Shown: positions 1 to 12,410 of the stretch, one piece after another
Layout of the letters: each line of letters begins with the position of its first letter
How positions within the stretch are numbered: the stretch's first letter is position 1
Assembly (NCBI GenBank): GCA_029721515.1
Contig: CM056559.1
Location: forward strand, 2,853,001 to 2,917,000
Source of the DNA: Synanceia verrucosa
Taxonomy: Eukaryota > Chordata > Actinopteri > Perciformes > Synanceiidae
Direction: 5' to 3'
DNA length: 64,000 nucleotides
Program-made: the position numbers and the translations under genes
The notes under the pieces: generated by a model
Database searches by the model: none
What the model saw: the letters and a program-made list of their open reading frames with translations, nothing else
What the model was told of the DNA's origin: nothing

Positions 1-620
1 CATCATCTGCTGGATGAGTCATGCTGTAATCTGATGAAAACAGTAGAAGAAAAGGCATATTTTGCATGTGAAGGAAAGTTGTAAAATGTAAAAATGGTGA
101 AAAAGTCAACAAAATGCCAAATTATAGTATTTTGAATGAGTTCCTTGATTCCTTCCTTTCTATAAGAAAATGCATATTTTTGTATGTGGACAAAATTGTA
201 AAAAGGTGAGAGTATAGTATGTCAAAAAAAAAGTTGAAAATTGTCAAAATTTAAAATGTTGTAAAATGTCATCAAAATGCTAAATTATAGTATTTTGAAT
301 GACTTCATGGCGTAATTTCTTGAAAAAAAAAAGTGGAATAAAAGTCATATTTTTGTACATGGAAAAATGTTGGAGAAGTCATAAAAGGTCAAAATGTATA
401 GTCTGAAAAAAGGCTAAATGTTAGTGTTTTGAATAAATTCATAGGGTAATCTCTCAAGAAAAGGGGAATAAAAGGCATATTTTTGCATGTGGGGAAAAAA
501 GAAAAAAAGTCATTGTATAGTATGTCAAAAAAAAGCCCAAAAAAAATCGAAACTCCAAATTATAGTATTTTAAATGAACTCATAGTGTAATCTCTTGGAA
601 AAAGTAGAACAAAAGGCATG
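1..620. repeat. Degenerate AT-rich satellite with a period of about 135-165 bp
   Basis: A recurring block built on the phrase AAATTATAGTATTTTGAAT followed by a TTCATRGNGTAATCTCTTG-like phrase returns near positions 119, 282, 415 and 557, so the spacing is 163, 133 and 142 bp. Between these anchors the units share GGCATATTTTTGCATGTGG, GTATAGTATGTCAAAAAAA and AAAATGTCATAAAA phrases. The unit lengths differ because of small indels, so this is an old, diverged array. Short pieces with the same GTATAGTATG phrase recur around 4918-4990 and 5838-5890. I see no coding potential. Confidence 0.75.
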
Positions 621-635
621 ACTCAATTCGAAGAG

Positions 636-747
636 AGTCAACTGGACTTGCTTTAAGTTTCTTGAAAACATTTCACTGCTGAAGAGGCGTCTTAAATGAG
701 AGAATAAGTGAAATGTCTTGAAAAACTTCAAGCGAGTCCAGTTGACT
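636..747. repeat. Imperfect inverted repeat with arms of about 40 bp (dispersed fish repeat)
   Basis: The left arm at 636-676 begins AGTCAACTGGACTTGC and the right arm at 708-747 ends GCGAGTCCAGTTGACT. The reverse complement of the right arm matches the left arm with only a few mismatches, around a loop of about 31 bp. The loop contains GCTGAAGAGGCGTCTTAAATG. The CTGAAGAGGCxTCTT plus AAGTCCAGTTGA style is familiar from dispersed teleost repeats. It lies directly beside the satellite. Confidence 0.7.
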
Positions 748-1039
748 TTCTTCTTCACTATTTTGAGACTGACCGTGACCTGGATGACTGAGAATCTCCA
801 CAAACATAATTCCTGTGGACTTTCGATGAAATGCATGTACCCTGGCTCTCATCACTTTATTAATTAATAAATCACTGTGGCTAAGAACTGTCTTTGAGAT
901 TTTTCCTGGTATAATCTGGGTTACAGCATCTCGAGCACAAGCTTCATACTACAGCAGCATCTTAAAGTCATACACCATTGTTTTAGATCATCACACACAG
1001 GTCCTAACAAACACCAGCAAAAAGGCTGTTACACAGCCG

Positions 1040-1105
1040 ACCTGCAGTATGCATCCTGCAAATTTCCCATCTGTGGGACAAATAAAGGATTATCTTATCT
1101 AATTG
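1040..1105 (+). repeat. LINE2-type 3' tail fragment
   Basis: The phrase TTTCCCATCTGTGGGACAAA followed by TAAAGGATTATCTTATCT resembles the conserved 3' end of fish LINE2 elements and of the SINEs that borrow their tail. The body of the element is not recognisable. It sits in what would be the intron downstream of the 1154-1264 exon. Confidence 0.5.
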
Positions 1106-1153
1106 GTCAGAAAGTCTTGTTACCGTTGCTTTGCAATTTATAAAAATTCTTAC

Positions 1154-4100
1154 CATATGTGAAAGCAGTTCCTGGAAGAGCGGGTCATACTGATGGAGGC
1201 TGGAACAGAGATCCCTGGACCGGAAAAGATCAGTCACTGTGGTACTTTCTCCTGTTCTTCCATTCTAGTGTGAAAACCAACAAATGCACAGTTGTCTCCA
1301 CAAAAAAAGCAAAAGATTCAATATAAATTGACAACAACGATATAAATTCAGGGCATAAACCAAATTCTATACCATTCTATACACAGTGTCACACCCACCT
1401 GTAAATATGTTTTGTTGTTAGTTGTTTAGTTATCTCTTATTTCATCATTTCTTTATCTTGTGTTCTGCTGTGTGTTCCTTTTTGTATTTCATGTTGTGCT
1501 GAGAGAGTGCTGTCAAATTATTTGTTATGTGTTCACATAACTGGCCAATAAAGCTGAATCTGAGTGATGGTCATTTTTAACTTTATCATCACGGATCTTA
1601 TGTGATGTGGTAAAATTTCATTTTAGGAGAGAAAAAATACAAATTGTTTGGAGAGATGTTCTCACAGTGATATCAAATATCACTAAAATAGAGAGCTAGA
1701 GAGAGTTATGAGCGTCTTCACTTCCCAACACTCAATTTAGCAGCTTCTAATACTTATAATTACTAATGCCAAAAATGTTTTAATAAGCAAATATTAAAGA
1801 ACACAATAGAATATTTCAATTCCTAATTTTATTCAAATTATCATCAGTATTTGACAGTAATTTGATGATACTCTAATTAGACATAGCTCTCATGGGTGAA
1901 TTTTATTTGACTAAACCTTTTTTGTGTTGCAAAATTTTGCGTTAAACCAAATGCAATTTGGTGCATTCTCTTATTTCAACTGCAGAAAGGCTTCACTAAT
2001 ACACCAGTAGTTCAGGTGTCAAAGAGACACAATCCTGCAAACCAAGGAAGAATTTTGCTCTAAACTATTTTCTTTATAAAAATAGGGAACCCTGCAAACA
2101 CCTTGAGTACTACCCTTAATAAACATTTTCCTGGAAGGCAATAGGTCACAATAGGTTATGAACCTGAAAAGCATGTCTCATGCTCTGAAATTGAAAAAAA
2201 CTTCATAAATTTAAGGCTCAATTATTTCTACCTTGGCTGCATGGAGCAAACTGCCAGAAGACCCTTTGAGCACCATTTTTTAAATCCAGATTAAAAACAT
2301 TTTTTCTATTCATGTGCCAATGGTTAAACCAATTATTTTATTTATGTACTTTGTATTTTCTTGTATATTACATATCTTTTAATTACACTCTGTTCAAAGC
2401 GAAACAATATATAGTTTAATGTAACTACATTAAAACATAAAAACATGCAAATTATAACTAACAATCCAACACATTATTATAACAGTGCTTTTGATGATTT
2501 ATCTACATTAAAGGTCACTTTGAATGGTTTAACTCACTGTTGAGCAATAAAAGCAACACCAGTTCTGTTAAGAATTTATTGCCGTGTCATCCTTCCACCA
2601 GTAATGCTAAAGTATCAATGGAGACTCAAGATCGTTAAGCAGTCCTCATCAATAAAGTATCAATAAAGATTAACAACCCCCATCCCTCACTTTGACCCTT
2701 CACTTTAATGTTAAACACTCCTACTCCTTAAATGTAAGATCAAGGCCATTTTACTCACCACTTCTGAAGATGCAGCCCGTCCAGCTTCAAGCCCAGACAT
2801 GTTCATCCAGACAGAAACGTCCTGTAACAAACACATTCAACAGACTTGAGGTTAGAAAATACATGAGACACCCACTTTTATTTTTACAGTTCTGATAACA
2901 TTCACACATGCCACTCTCAGGGTTTGGTACAGGTCTAGCTGCTGCCGCTTGAGCATTTATTTGCACACTATTAAAACTGCATTGATTATTAACAGGGTGA
3001 TTTGATGCATTTTCAGGTACTGCTAGCCCAACCTGGCAGATGTATTTAGCATTTTTCATCATTTGTGTGTGGTTATTTTTGACAGCAAACCTCTTTAATT
3101 GATATCAATTAAACCAGGCAAATCAACTTCCAACCCTAACATCACCCTATGATGAAGTGGTATTATCTTATTGTCAAGCACAGTTATGAGTGAAAATAAA
3201 TAACTATCAGCGGTTCAGTTAAATTAACAACACTAGTGCATTTGGAAGGGCGCCCACCCTCCCCCACCTTAACAGAAAGCAATGAACTAAAACACCAAGA
3301 ACATATGAAAACACATCTGCTTCAACAACATCAAGCAACTCTGGTGCAAAAAAAAAAAAAACACCAGAAAAGCAAACAGTGGACCAAGATCACAAACACA
3401 ACAATCTGGCCCAAGGCACCCTCCCACTACAAAAGATAGCTTTGGTTTGATGACCAAAACCCTGGAGTCAAATCTTCTATGCCGTTTCAGAGTGAGGCAT
3501 TTGTTTACACTTACAGAATGCTCAAGCTGTTGGCATGTGGTTTGCACAATAAAAAAAAACATTTTGCGATTCATGCATTCTAATTCCTTCATCACATCAG
3601 ACTCATGAGCACCATCTCCTGCCAGACTTCGTCATTACGTAGGGCCAAACCTGTATGAATGTGTGTGATGATATTAAAATGTTGCGTTCTATATCATGTA
3701 GTCCAGACAGGAGAAGCCTAAATAAACAAATGGCCTCAAGTATGGAAACAATGTAAAACTGCACTAGTTGACACTGTCATTATGTATTTATTTACACTGA
3801 GAGATAAAATTTGTTAATGAACACTTGTTTGCTCTGCATAAACTAGACTATATAGCATAGGAAATACTCAACAAGTTAATTTGCCTATATTCCAAACACT
3901 ATACAACTAACTATACAAACACTGTACTGTACTAACATTTTAAGCCAAGCTGAAATTAAATAATTAGTTTTATTTATCCACGGTACAGCACTACAGCAGA
4001 AACTCACAGAAACTTACTTCTCTATGGCTTAAGCTCATTTGTGTATGTCTTTCTTCAATATAATGTTATCTCCAAAACGTAGCTCATAATGTGAACATAC

Positions 4101-4745
4101 TGCTGCCTTCACATCCAGCTCTGCACTGATCAACACACCTGTCTGTCAGCACCACCGCTCCCTCACTCCACCAATTTTCCATTATCCAATCAGACTGAAT
4201 ATTGCAGCTAAAACACTAGTTGTGACAAAATTAATAAGGCACACTATAACACAACTGCTAGCAAAACTTTCTGTCCTCAACTTGTTACGCGCAGTTATCA
4301 ACAATGTCTTCTTCTCCACTACAGACAGGCAGACAGCGTCACTGAAAACCATTTCCTGCATCATCACCTCAGCTCATTGTCATCACTGATAGACTCGGTG
4401 AATTGCAGTTCACCTCAGACGACTATTGGGGGGAAGGCTAGCATTACGTTAGCATACTAGCGAGCGAGCGAGCGAGCAAGCAAGCTACTACTTTGTAGAT
4501 CGCTAGCTAGCGATAGCGTGTTGTATATTTTCCTTATTTGCACACTAACATCGTCAATGTCACTTTCTAACCAACTGTTGCTATTTAACTTTCACATATC
4601 ACACAGCAACACACACTTACTCAGATATTTAGACGGACGTTGCTCACTTCACCGCTGCATTTCCGGTGTTAAGGGACTCCAGCCCGCCATTCAATGACGT
4701 CGCTCAGTTTGGGTCGAACCACTGGGCATGCGCACGTTCAGTCGT
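1154..4745 (-). CDS. 5' end of an unrecognised minus-strand gene (partial, runs off the left edge)
   Basis: I infer this gene from splice signals, not from homology. A non-coding first exon spans about 4621-4745 and ends at a GTAAGT donor. Exon 2 (2759-2821) follows a TTGTTACAG acceptor and ends at GTGAGT. Its first ATG is at 2806 and a second in-frame ATG at 2800, so it encodes MNMSGLEAGRAASSEV. Exon 3 (1154-1264) follows an ACACTAG acceptor, is 111 nt long and ends at GTAAGA. It encodes 37 residues from NGRTGEST through VTDLFRSRD to LFQELLSHM. Phases agree (0/0), so the visible protein is 53 residues. I do not recognise the family and see no domain. Coding span with the start codon is 1154-2806. 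An additional exon between 2 and 3 cannot be excluded, and the rest lies left of the window. Confidence 0.5.
1500..1565 (+). repeat. LINE/SINE-like 3' tail fragment
   Basis: The phrase AACTGGCCAATAAAGCTGAA resembles the 'GCCAATAAAGC' termini of fish non-LTR elements. No body of the element is recognisable, so this is a low-confidence repeat call. Confidence 0.35.
4455..4485. repeat. GAGC/AAGC tetranucleotide repeat
   Basis: About six tandem GCGA/GCAA tetramers lie in the first intron of the left-edge gene, flanked by GCTAGC palindromic words. This is a simple sequence repeat with no other signal. Confidence 0.8.
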
Positions 4746-4760
4746 ACGGAAACTTATCTA
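4621..4760 (-). promoter_or_regulatory. Probable promoter and first non-coding exon of the left-edge gene
   Basis: A short CpG-containing block carries several motifs typical of TATA-less housekeeping promoters. These are an ETS core TTCCGG at 4661-4666, a CRE-like TGACGTCG at 4695-4702 and an NRF1-like GCATGCGCA at 4726-4734. On the minus strand it is followed at 4621/4620 by the donor CTGA|GTAAGT. A tiny upstream reading frame (ATG, two codons, stop) lies in the 5' UTR. Motif identities are by eye and the start site is inferred. Confidence 0.5.
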
Positions 4761-5162
4761 GGACATTCTTTTAGACTCACTTAAGCTGTTGCATTTTATG
4801 ATAGAAGAATCTTCGGGACTTTACACTTGCCAAAGTGCCTGAGTTTTTACAAACATAAACCACAACTTGATTCATTAAATTGTATATATATGTACAGTTA
4901 AAATTTAGTAAAGAGACAAGTATAGTATGCCATGAATAATCAGAACAGTCAAAGCGTGGAAAGAAATTAAAATAACAGTATAGTATCACATTAAAATGTC
5001 ATGTGAAAAAATGTTTCTTTATGTATGTTTTTTTACATAGTCGTATCCATAGTCCAAATAGAAATAATATTTTTGTTTATCTAATTATTGTGTTTAATTT
5101 AATTTCAATATTTTATATTGTGTATTCTATTATTTCATTACTGTTGTTTACTGGTAAACAAT

Positions 5163-5482
5163 AGTAGCTCAGTCTGTAGTGACTTGGGTTGAGAATCGGA
5201 GGGTCGCCAGTTCAAGTCCAGGTCAGACCAAATGTGGAGAGTGGACTGGTAGCTGGCGAGGTGCTAGTTCCTCCTCCTGGGCCCTGCCGGGGTGCCCTTG
5301 AGCAAGGCACCGAACCCCCAAGTGCTCGAGGATAAGATGGATAAGAGGCAGCCCCCTCACTCTGACACCTCTCCTCCAATGCATGTGTGTTTCATAACTT
5401 GTGTGTGATGTGCAACTGAGAAATAATAACAGAGTGAAAAAAATGTAATTTCCCCATTGAGGGATTAATAAAAAAATCTTCT
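5163..5482 (+). repeat. tRNA-derived SINE
   Basis: A tRNA-like head has an A box (TAGCTCAGTCTGTAG, 5164-5178) and a B box (AGTTCAAGTCC, 5210-5220), spaced as in a tRNA. A central core with GCCCTTGAGCAAGGCACCGA follows, which is the hallmark of a widespread fish SINE family. The 3' tail TTTCCCCATTGAGGGATTAA with AATAAAAAAATCTT is of LINE2 type, pointing to retrotransposition by a partner LINE. The tRNA head cannot fold into a proper acceptor stem, so it is not a working tRNA gene. Confidence 0.85.
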
Positions 5483-8400
5483 TCTTGTTTATTGTTTTTT
5501 TATTATAACTTGTTGAAGCTGTAGCCAGTGGATTTCATCCAATGGGGGATGAATAAAAAGGTACTATATTCTAGTCTAAGACACAAATTAGGTCAATAGG
5601 ATATACTTTGTCAGGCACATTTTCACACACTTAAGTACTTTCTTCTTCAACTTGAATTGTGATGTGAATGATAATTCAAAGTATAATATCACAAAACCCA
5701 CAACTGGGGCACTGAAAAAATATTATCAACCATATTTTTCATAATTGGAGAAATGAGAAATAAAATTGTAACCTCACATCCATTTTCAGATTAAGAAATT
5801 ATCCCTCAATTACAGCCACAATCAATGCAGTGAAAAAATCTCATAGTATAGTATGCAATAAAAAAGTTATAAATGTCATAGTATATACAATAAATATTGA
5901 CTGAAACGTATGTCACTGCAAATTTAATGTAATAAGAAAGTATAAAAGCTCAGTTTTGGGAATCTACACTCGTTTGCGCTTCTTCAATTCAGCAAAGAAC
6001 GATAAACTTATTCACCTAAGTCACATGAATACATCTTCCCTTCCTCTGCTTCAATATAGACATACACACTTTCACAATCAGATAAGAATTGTTGGATAAT
6101 TCAGTTTTAAATTTAATAAAACTGTAGTGTTTTCATCAAGACAATTTAAATCCAAATATATCAGGTTGAATATTGGGGAATAGCAAGTGCAGTGCATCTG
6201 TGGAGACGTATGGCCAAAAGGCTCCTTTTCCATTCCCAACTTCCTACTGCTTTGTATAAATCCATACATTAAATTGAAAAACAAGAGATCAATTCTTTTT
6301 CAGTCATATGTGCATGTCAGATGATAAATTGTCCTAATCTGTTGAAAAACCTGCTGTAGTTTGTCTAGATGTTCTCACGTAAGCTGTTCACTCCTATCTC
6401 GAACTAATAAGTCAATCGGCATCCTATTATTATCTCATCGTTGATTCTCATTGCTCTGTTCGCCTTTGTTTTGCTGTGTTGCTGGAGTGAAACATCTGCT
6501 ATTGTGCCAATGTGCTACAATAAAACACCAGATTTCTCTGTCTCTGCAGACACGGATGTCCCACTGACAGAGTTATCAGATTGAATTCGACGCCAGAAGA
6601 CTTAAGCTTTGGAAAAGGTCCACTAATTCCCCCCACTTGGTGAAACCATTGCAGCGTTTTTGTTAAAGGTGCGCCTTGTAGAATTGATTCGGCATCAGTA
6701 TCCCTGGGCAAACCAACTGGAGGTAATCAGCCCCCATGCTTGTTTCTGCACAACATGTAGCTCACTGATTGCTCCTCTGGATCTGCAGCTATTTTTAGCC
6801 TGTAGCTTCCCTGTTGACGGGCCGCCTCTGGTGCACATGATGCCACTGCCGGTGGGGAGTCTGTGGGGCGCTCGTATCCCAATGAGGGTGTTGGGTGTCC
6901 TGAACTTTAGACTTTAAACGTTGTTTCATCCAGTTTGAGCTCAGAGACCATTTTTCTTAACTGTCAAGCACAAAAGCTAAGATGGAAGGGGTTGTGTCTT
7001 TGGCTCAGGGCTCACCTCAGGGTTTCTGTTGCTGCTCTTGTCCTTCCCCTGTTTACACCGAGGCCATGGGAGTCAATATTAGAGGAGGCACATTCACTGA
7101 CAAGGCAATACACAGTGAACAGAGGCAGGATGCACACCATGGAGGTGAATGGAAAGGGGTGAGATTCACAAAATATCTCTTCACAAAGATGTTCTCCCCG
7201 TTAAGCAAAGTAAATATTGATTCTGACACCACAGAGATTGTAGGAAAAAGAGAAGGGAGTCTAAAGAGCACAGCTGTGAGTGAACACAGCAAGTTTTTAC
7301 ATTTTTATGTAGTCAAGCACCACTGTCTCTGGGGTAGCCTGATTTGAAAACCCAATTGTAGAAAAACAACCGCAGTGAATACGATCAGTGATGTCCAGCA
7401 GACATGCTACGCTACTACATTTGTAATTCTTACATAACGCCCAAAGGGACACAGAACAAGCTCATTCAGGCCGACATGTTCATCAGACCGACCCTTGGTT
7501 GTTTTCAGCTCCTTGTTCATGTAATGTTTTAATGGGGTTTACATGGAGTGTGTATACTTCCATTACTGTGAGCTTGCTGATGGATTCTTTTAAGACCCAC
7601 CATTTCACACATGAAGCGCACTGAGTATGAGGAAATACTAGGAAATACAGAACATTAAAACAGTGAAGGGTTTTTCACAGTGGCTCAAGGGTCTAGTTGG
7701 ATCCTGGTCCTTTCTGCAGACTTTACAGGCTTATCTGTGCTCTATGCCCCAGACCTACACTTAAAAACACCTTTAATATTTGAGAATAGTAATCTGTTTA
7801 TGTGTATTTCTACTTCTAAAGGGATAGTTTGTGGGTTTTGAAGTGAGGTTTTACTGTATGAGTTATATTTCAGTGTATGACCTGGACAGCAAGGACAGAA
7901 GCAAAACATATTTCAGACATCTAAAAGAATCTACATCAGTAAAGTGTTTGCTATATTTTGAATATTTCCACAGTATTACCTTGATGCTGGACAGCTCTTT
8001 GGACAGGAAACTGAAGCCCAAACACCCACGTTATCCCCTTAATGCACGCTGCAGTAGCTAAGATCCAGGTTTGGTTCTGTAGCTCCATCACATTTCCTGT
8101 TTTAACATTTTCTGGAGTGCATGAATAAAGAGATGATGCATAAAGGACTGGTGAAAATGTTTGGAGTAGACAGAAGTGGTGCATTCTGCAGGTAACTCAG
8201 TTGAAGACGTACTCATCGCACTCCAAGACCTTTTGCATTTACGTCAAGTCAACAGAGGAGTTAAAGTAATATATGAAAATAGCATAAACAGTATTTCAGG
8301 TGGGAAGAATGAAATACCATTACGCCCCAGAGCCCTTGGTGCTGGAGACAGCTGTTGTTAGCTTTGAATTCAGTCAGTTCTCATGAATTCCAGATTTTGT

Positions 8401-11400
8401 GATGAAAAACAATATCAAATATCCATTAAAAACCTCTCAAACCACTCATAATCCACTTCTCTGTGGTCCATCTGTATGCTCAGTGCTGATATCATCAAAC
8501 GCTGAGCCAAAATACTTAGACACATTTTGACAAATCCAGCTCTGTCTGCAACATACTGAACATACAGATGGACATCAGCGCTGCAAACTGGCAACAGCTT
8601 GAGATGTTCTGTTATTGAGGAAACTACAAATATCTAACAGCCGTTTAAGCCTACAGGGGAGGGATGGGATTCAAATGATTGATTTCAGGTGAACTATCAT
8701 TGTAAGTGCTAAGAGAAATAAATATATGAACATGGAAATCAGATAGAGATAAGCACACTATACAGACTGAGTACAGGTAGAGGATTATAGCCTTATAGAC
8801 GCACTACATTATTAGCAGCTTGTCCATAGAGCTCCTGCATTTTGATTCAACAGCCTAATCTCTTTTTTTTTTTTTTTTGCGTTAAGCCATGAGGGATACC
8901 TCGCTGTATCACACTGTCTTAGATCAAACAGAGGAGGATTAACCTGTATCGGCACGACTTGGTCTCAAGTTTAAAAAAACACACAGAATAACGGTGATTA
9001 AACCTTATTTTAACAACTGTCAGGATTGTAGCTGTTACCTTCTTTGGACATGGCCTAATCTCTTCATCTCCTCACCTTCACAACCTGCTGCTTTGCTGTC
9101 ATGTTTGGAGCCAGAAGGCTTGATCTGCTTCTGTGGTGGTGAGGTTTATTCTCTTTGAACAGGTTGTGAGGAGAGGAAAGAAGCACACAGCCTATGTGTT
9201 TATACCCCGAAGCTTTGAGGTCATTATCTTTATATCGTACCAACTCACTAACCTGAAAAACTAATACTGTCAAGAGTATTGTACGTTGTAGAAAATCAAA
9301 AATAAGTGATCTATGATGTCAACACAGAGACTAGAAAAGGGAAAGTAGCATCATGCACAGAGGATTTAAAGACAGAAATGTTCATTAAAGCTCAGGAGCA
9401 GTGTGTGCTAATTCACTAGCATTCTCTTTAGCACCGTTTTAACAGTTCTTTCTTCAAACTGTGAAGAAAAAAATGATAGCCACTCATTGGTTCTTTTTCT
9501 TCTCTTCTGTAATTTGAAATGTGTCTAATTAACTTCCCTCAGGTCTCTTTTATGAAAGTTAATTCATGCACTTTGGCTTCATGTGGGCTTTTAGATCAGG
9601 TACCTGAGTCATTCTGAGTCCTTGGGTTTCAGCCATGCCTTTTCTCGCTTTTGTTCCTGATGTGGTGAAGCTCCACAGGCTCCTCGGCTGGCGTGGGTCC
9701 TCGCTCTGTGGGGGCCTCGGGGGAAAACACAAGCACAGCCTCCATACAGCAAGAAGAAGCCACTGGTTCAACCCTGCAGGGCACAAATGCATCTAATTGC
9801 AGCGCTGCAGAACAACACATTGTATAAATCTTTCAGCATCTTTAGAGAGTAAATGCGTCAAAGATTGAATATAATGTATGGTACCTATCATCAAGTAGTC
9901 GTTGTCATTGACAGCAGAGTGGACATTTCCTGCAAACGTCACTGTTGACGTTTGTAATTTTCATGAACAGAATTTGACAGCAGGTTGTGATTTTTCCTCA
10001 GACATCTGATCAGCATGTGGACCTGGACACTTTACTGTGGAGGTTTCTGGGCACGTCTCACTGGAAGAAAACCCTGGGATAAACACTGCACATCGTATCC
10101 AGCTTGGGCATCCCTTGGGATCCACCAGGAGGAGCTGGCGGATGTAGCTGATGTAGCTTAGCCTGCTACTGTCCCATTCCTCCTTCACATGGAGCACACT
10201 GAGGGTGTTTTTATTTGGTAGTTTTACATTTTAACACCACTGTTGCTGTCCTCGATGGAAACTGGAAATCATCCTGATCACTCAAGGCCTCACTTGTCAA
10301 AATAACGCACCATAATAACGTACCGTCAGTGCTTTCAAGCGCTGTCAGGATTTATTTTTTCATCAACATATGCAAGCCGTTTGAAATAACTGCACATTTG
10401 GTTCTCTTGTTTATTGGAATGAAGGAAAAGAAAAGACTCTGCAGTGATAACAGTGAGTCGTTTCCTACCCACAATTTCCGGGGAAGATACTGTATTTTGA
10501 TGATATCTCACCTTCAACTTCAACATTATGACATTTCCCTGAAGTTACTTTTTCACACTTTCCTTTTCAGTTACTTTTGTACCATTTCATTAATTCACAC
10601 AACTACACTAAATCATATATGATCATGTTTGATGATGTAATTTATAAAAAAGTTTGGCGTCTGTGATACTGTAATAATATGTTGTAAATAGTTCCTGTAC
10701 AAAACTGAAAATAACATGACTTTTTTCTTAGTTTGCAGCCGAATAGGTGCAGGGTAATAACAAATCTTAAACAGTGATATATACTATATTGTGTAGCTAC
10801 AAATAGAATAGAATTACTCTTCTATTTGTGACTTATCAAACAGCAAACCACATTAATTTAGATTGTGGTCTCTTCACAAGCAGGTTACCAGGAAGTAATG
10901 GGTACTGACACATGAGGGAACCATTGTGAAAATGTAAGCAGTGAAAGATTTGAGTTCACTCATTTGGAAAATTGAGGGACGTCTACAGTTAGACAGCAGC
11001 AGAGGCCAGAGAGAAGAGCTCTGGTACATGAGATAAAAGTCTGCATTTAGCTCAACTTTGTCACCTTCGGAAAATAGCCTCTCTTCTCTGCCTATTCCTG
11101 TCTCCTCCTTGGTAAATTAACCAGCGACGGGTGTTTAAGCGTTCTGTTGAGCCTCAGTTTGGTTATTGAAAATGACTTCCACTCTCTGTTTTGTGCCTGC
11201 AAATCTATTTTACAAAATAAAATTATTGGCCTCAGGAAAAGATCTGGACTGTCAGCACTTCATATGATACCGTCCTCTCCCTCCGACTCCCACATCACCT
11301 TTTCCTGACACCAGATAATACAGTGACAGCCCATTACTGCTTATCTCATGCTATCCTCCTTAATCACCATGTCATGACCACATCAAAATATGAGAAAACT

Positions 11401-11640
11401 GCAGTCCCTTTTCTGATAGAAGTTTCGTCACATCATTAGAAAGTCAGAAGTGCAAAGTTTTGATCGTCCTCCTTTTTGATAACAGTGTTTGCGAGCAATC
11501 ATCCACTCCAGGCACAGAAAGAGCCGCCGACAGACTGAGTGTGGAGGAATGACGTCATGTTGAGACACACTGAGTAAAAGTTTTACTGCCAAGTGTTAAA
11601 ATAATTCACAAGGTTAACAAACTCAGGATTGAAGGGTCAG
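5483..11640. other. Gene-free stretch, mostly unique sequence
   Basis: I see no gene here. A second LINE2-type tail (ATCCAATGGGGGATGAATAA) lies near 5535-5555, satellite-like GTATAGTATG words near 5838-5890, and a poly-T tract at 8862-8878. Two minus-strand open frames at about 9629-9790 and 9961-10197 have protein-like, GC-richer composition. Neither matches a family I know, and I treat them only as candidates. Confidence 0.5.
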
Positions 11641-11697
11641 TTTGTGTAATTTAGCAACATCTAGTGGTGTGGTTGCAGATTGCAACATACTGATTGT

Positions 11698-11739
11698 CCT
11701 AAAATAGGGTTATGATATTCATCATAACCCTATTTTAGG
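11698..11739. repeat. Perfect 19-bp inverted repeat with a 4-nt loop
   Basis: The arm CCTAAAATAGGGTTATGAT (11698-11716) is followed by ATTC and then by its exact reverse complement (11721-11739). It lies just after a dispersed fish-repeat phrase (CATCTAGTGGTGTGGTTGCA, about 11669-11688). A perfect hairpin inside old sequence suggests a recent palindromic duplication. Confidence 0.95.
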
Positions 11740-11942
11740 AGCAGGCGGTTCCACGGTTTCACAATGAATATATAGTTCTGGAAAGTAAATTCTATTTTTG
11801 CGAATAGATCCTCAAACAGCGGCCCTTCAATGGTGAAAATAAACAACATAACTGCACTATGTCTCCTGTAGGAAATAACCCCCTGTTGTTGATATAACTT
11901 TAACATGTAGGCTACTTGGTTAGCTCTGTTCCTTCATGAACG

Positions 11943-12410
11943 TTAATTCATTGAGTGCCAAAGATGTATTCCCACATCATTTAAAATCTGACGCTTGAGT
12001 GCCTTCGATGTAATAATACGCCAAAATGTTTTTTCAGCTTGTGAGTAATTTTGGGGCTTCTGGGAGATGTAGTCAGAGCATAAAGAGACGGTATACCCCA
12101 CAGAAATCAAAGCAGGAAGTGGAGACGATCGAGATTAGAGAGCAAAACTGTCGAATCCTGGACAAAAAGTGGTGATTTTGGTGAAAGTGTCCTCTACTCT
12201 ACCTCTGATAAAACAAGAATGGAACAAGGTAAAAACATTTTTTTTTTTCATGATGAAATAGAGAGTCTCTTCTTTCATTTGAGCTATTCACTGTTTTCAG
12301 AGACATAGTACAAAATATTCTGTGGGTCTAGAAATATGACTCAAAATGGACAAAAACACTAGAACAAGGTACTTTAGTTTTTAAAAAAAGGCTTGCACTC
12401 AGTGAGTTAG
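11943..12410 (+). mobile_element. piggyBac-like MITE, copy 1
   Basis: The element starts TTAATTCATTGAGTGCCAAA and ends GCACTCAGTGAGTTAG, whose reverse complement CTAACTCACTGAGTGC mirrors the start. Terminal TTAA or near-TTAA and short TIRs with TTGAGTGCC are typical of non-autonomous piggyBac elements. The core shares GGCTTCTGGGAGATGTAGTC, GAAGTGGAGACGATCGAGAT and ACATAGTACAAAATATTCTG with three other copies in the window. There is no transposase. An extra internal TTGAGTGCC near 11995 suggests a duplicated terminal segment. Confidence 0.7.

Noticed and set aside
1..620. CRISPR-like array of regularly spaced repeats
   Set aside because: Units are diverged, spacing is irregular, and the context is clearly a vertebrate genome. 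It is a satellite.
5163..5235. tRNA-like A and B boxes suggesting a tRNA gene
   Set aside because: No acceptor stem or cloverleaf can be drawn, and the sequence continues into a SINE core and LINE2-type tail.
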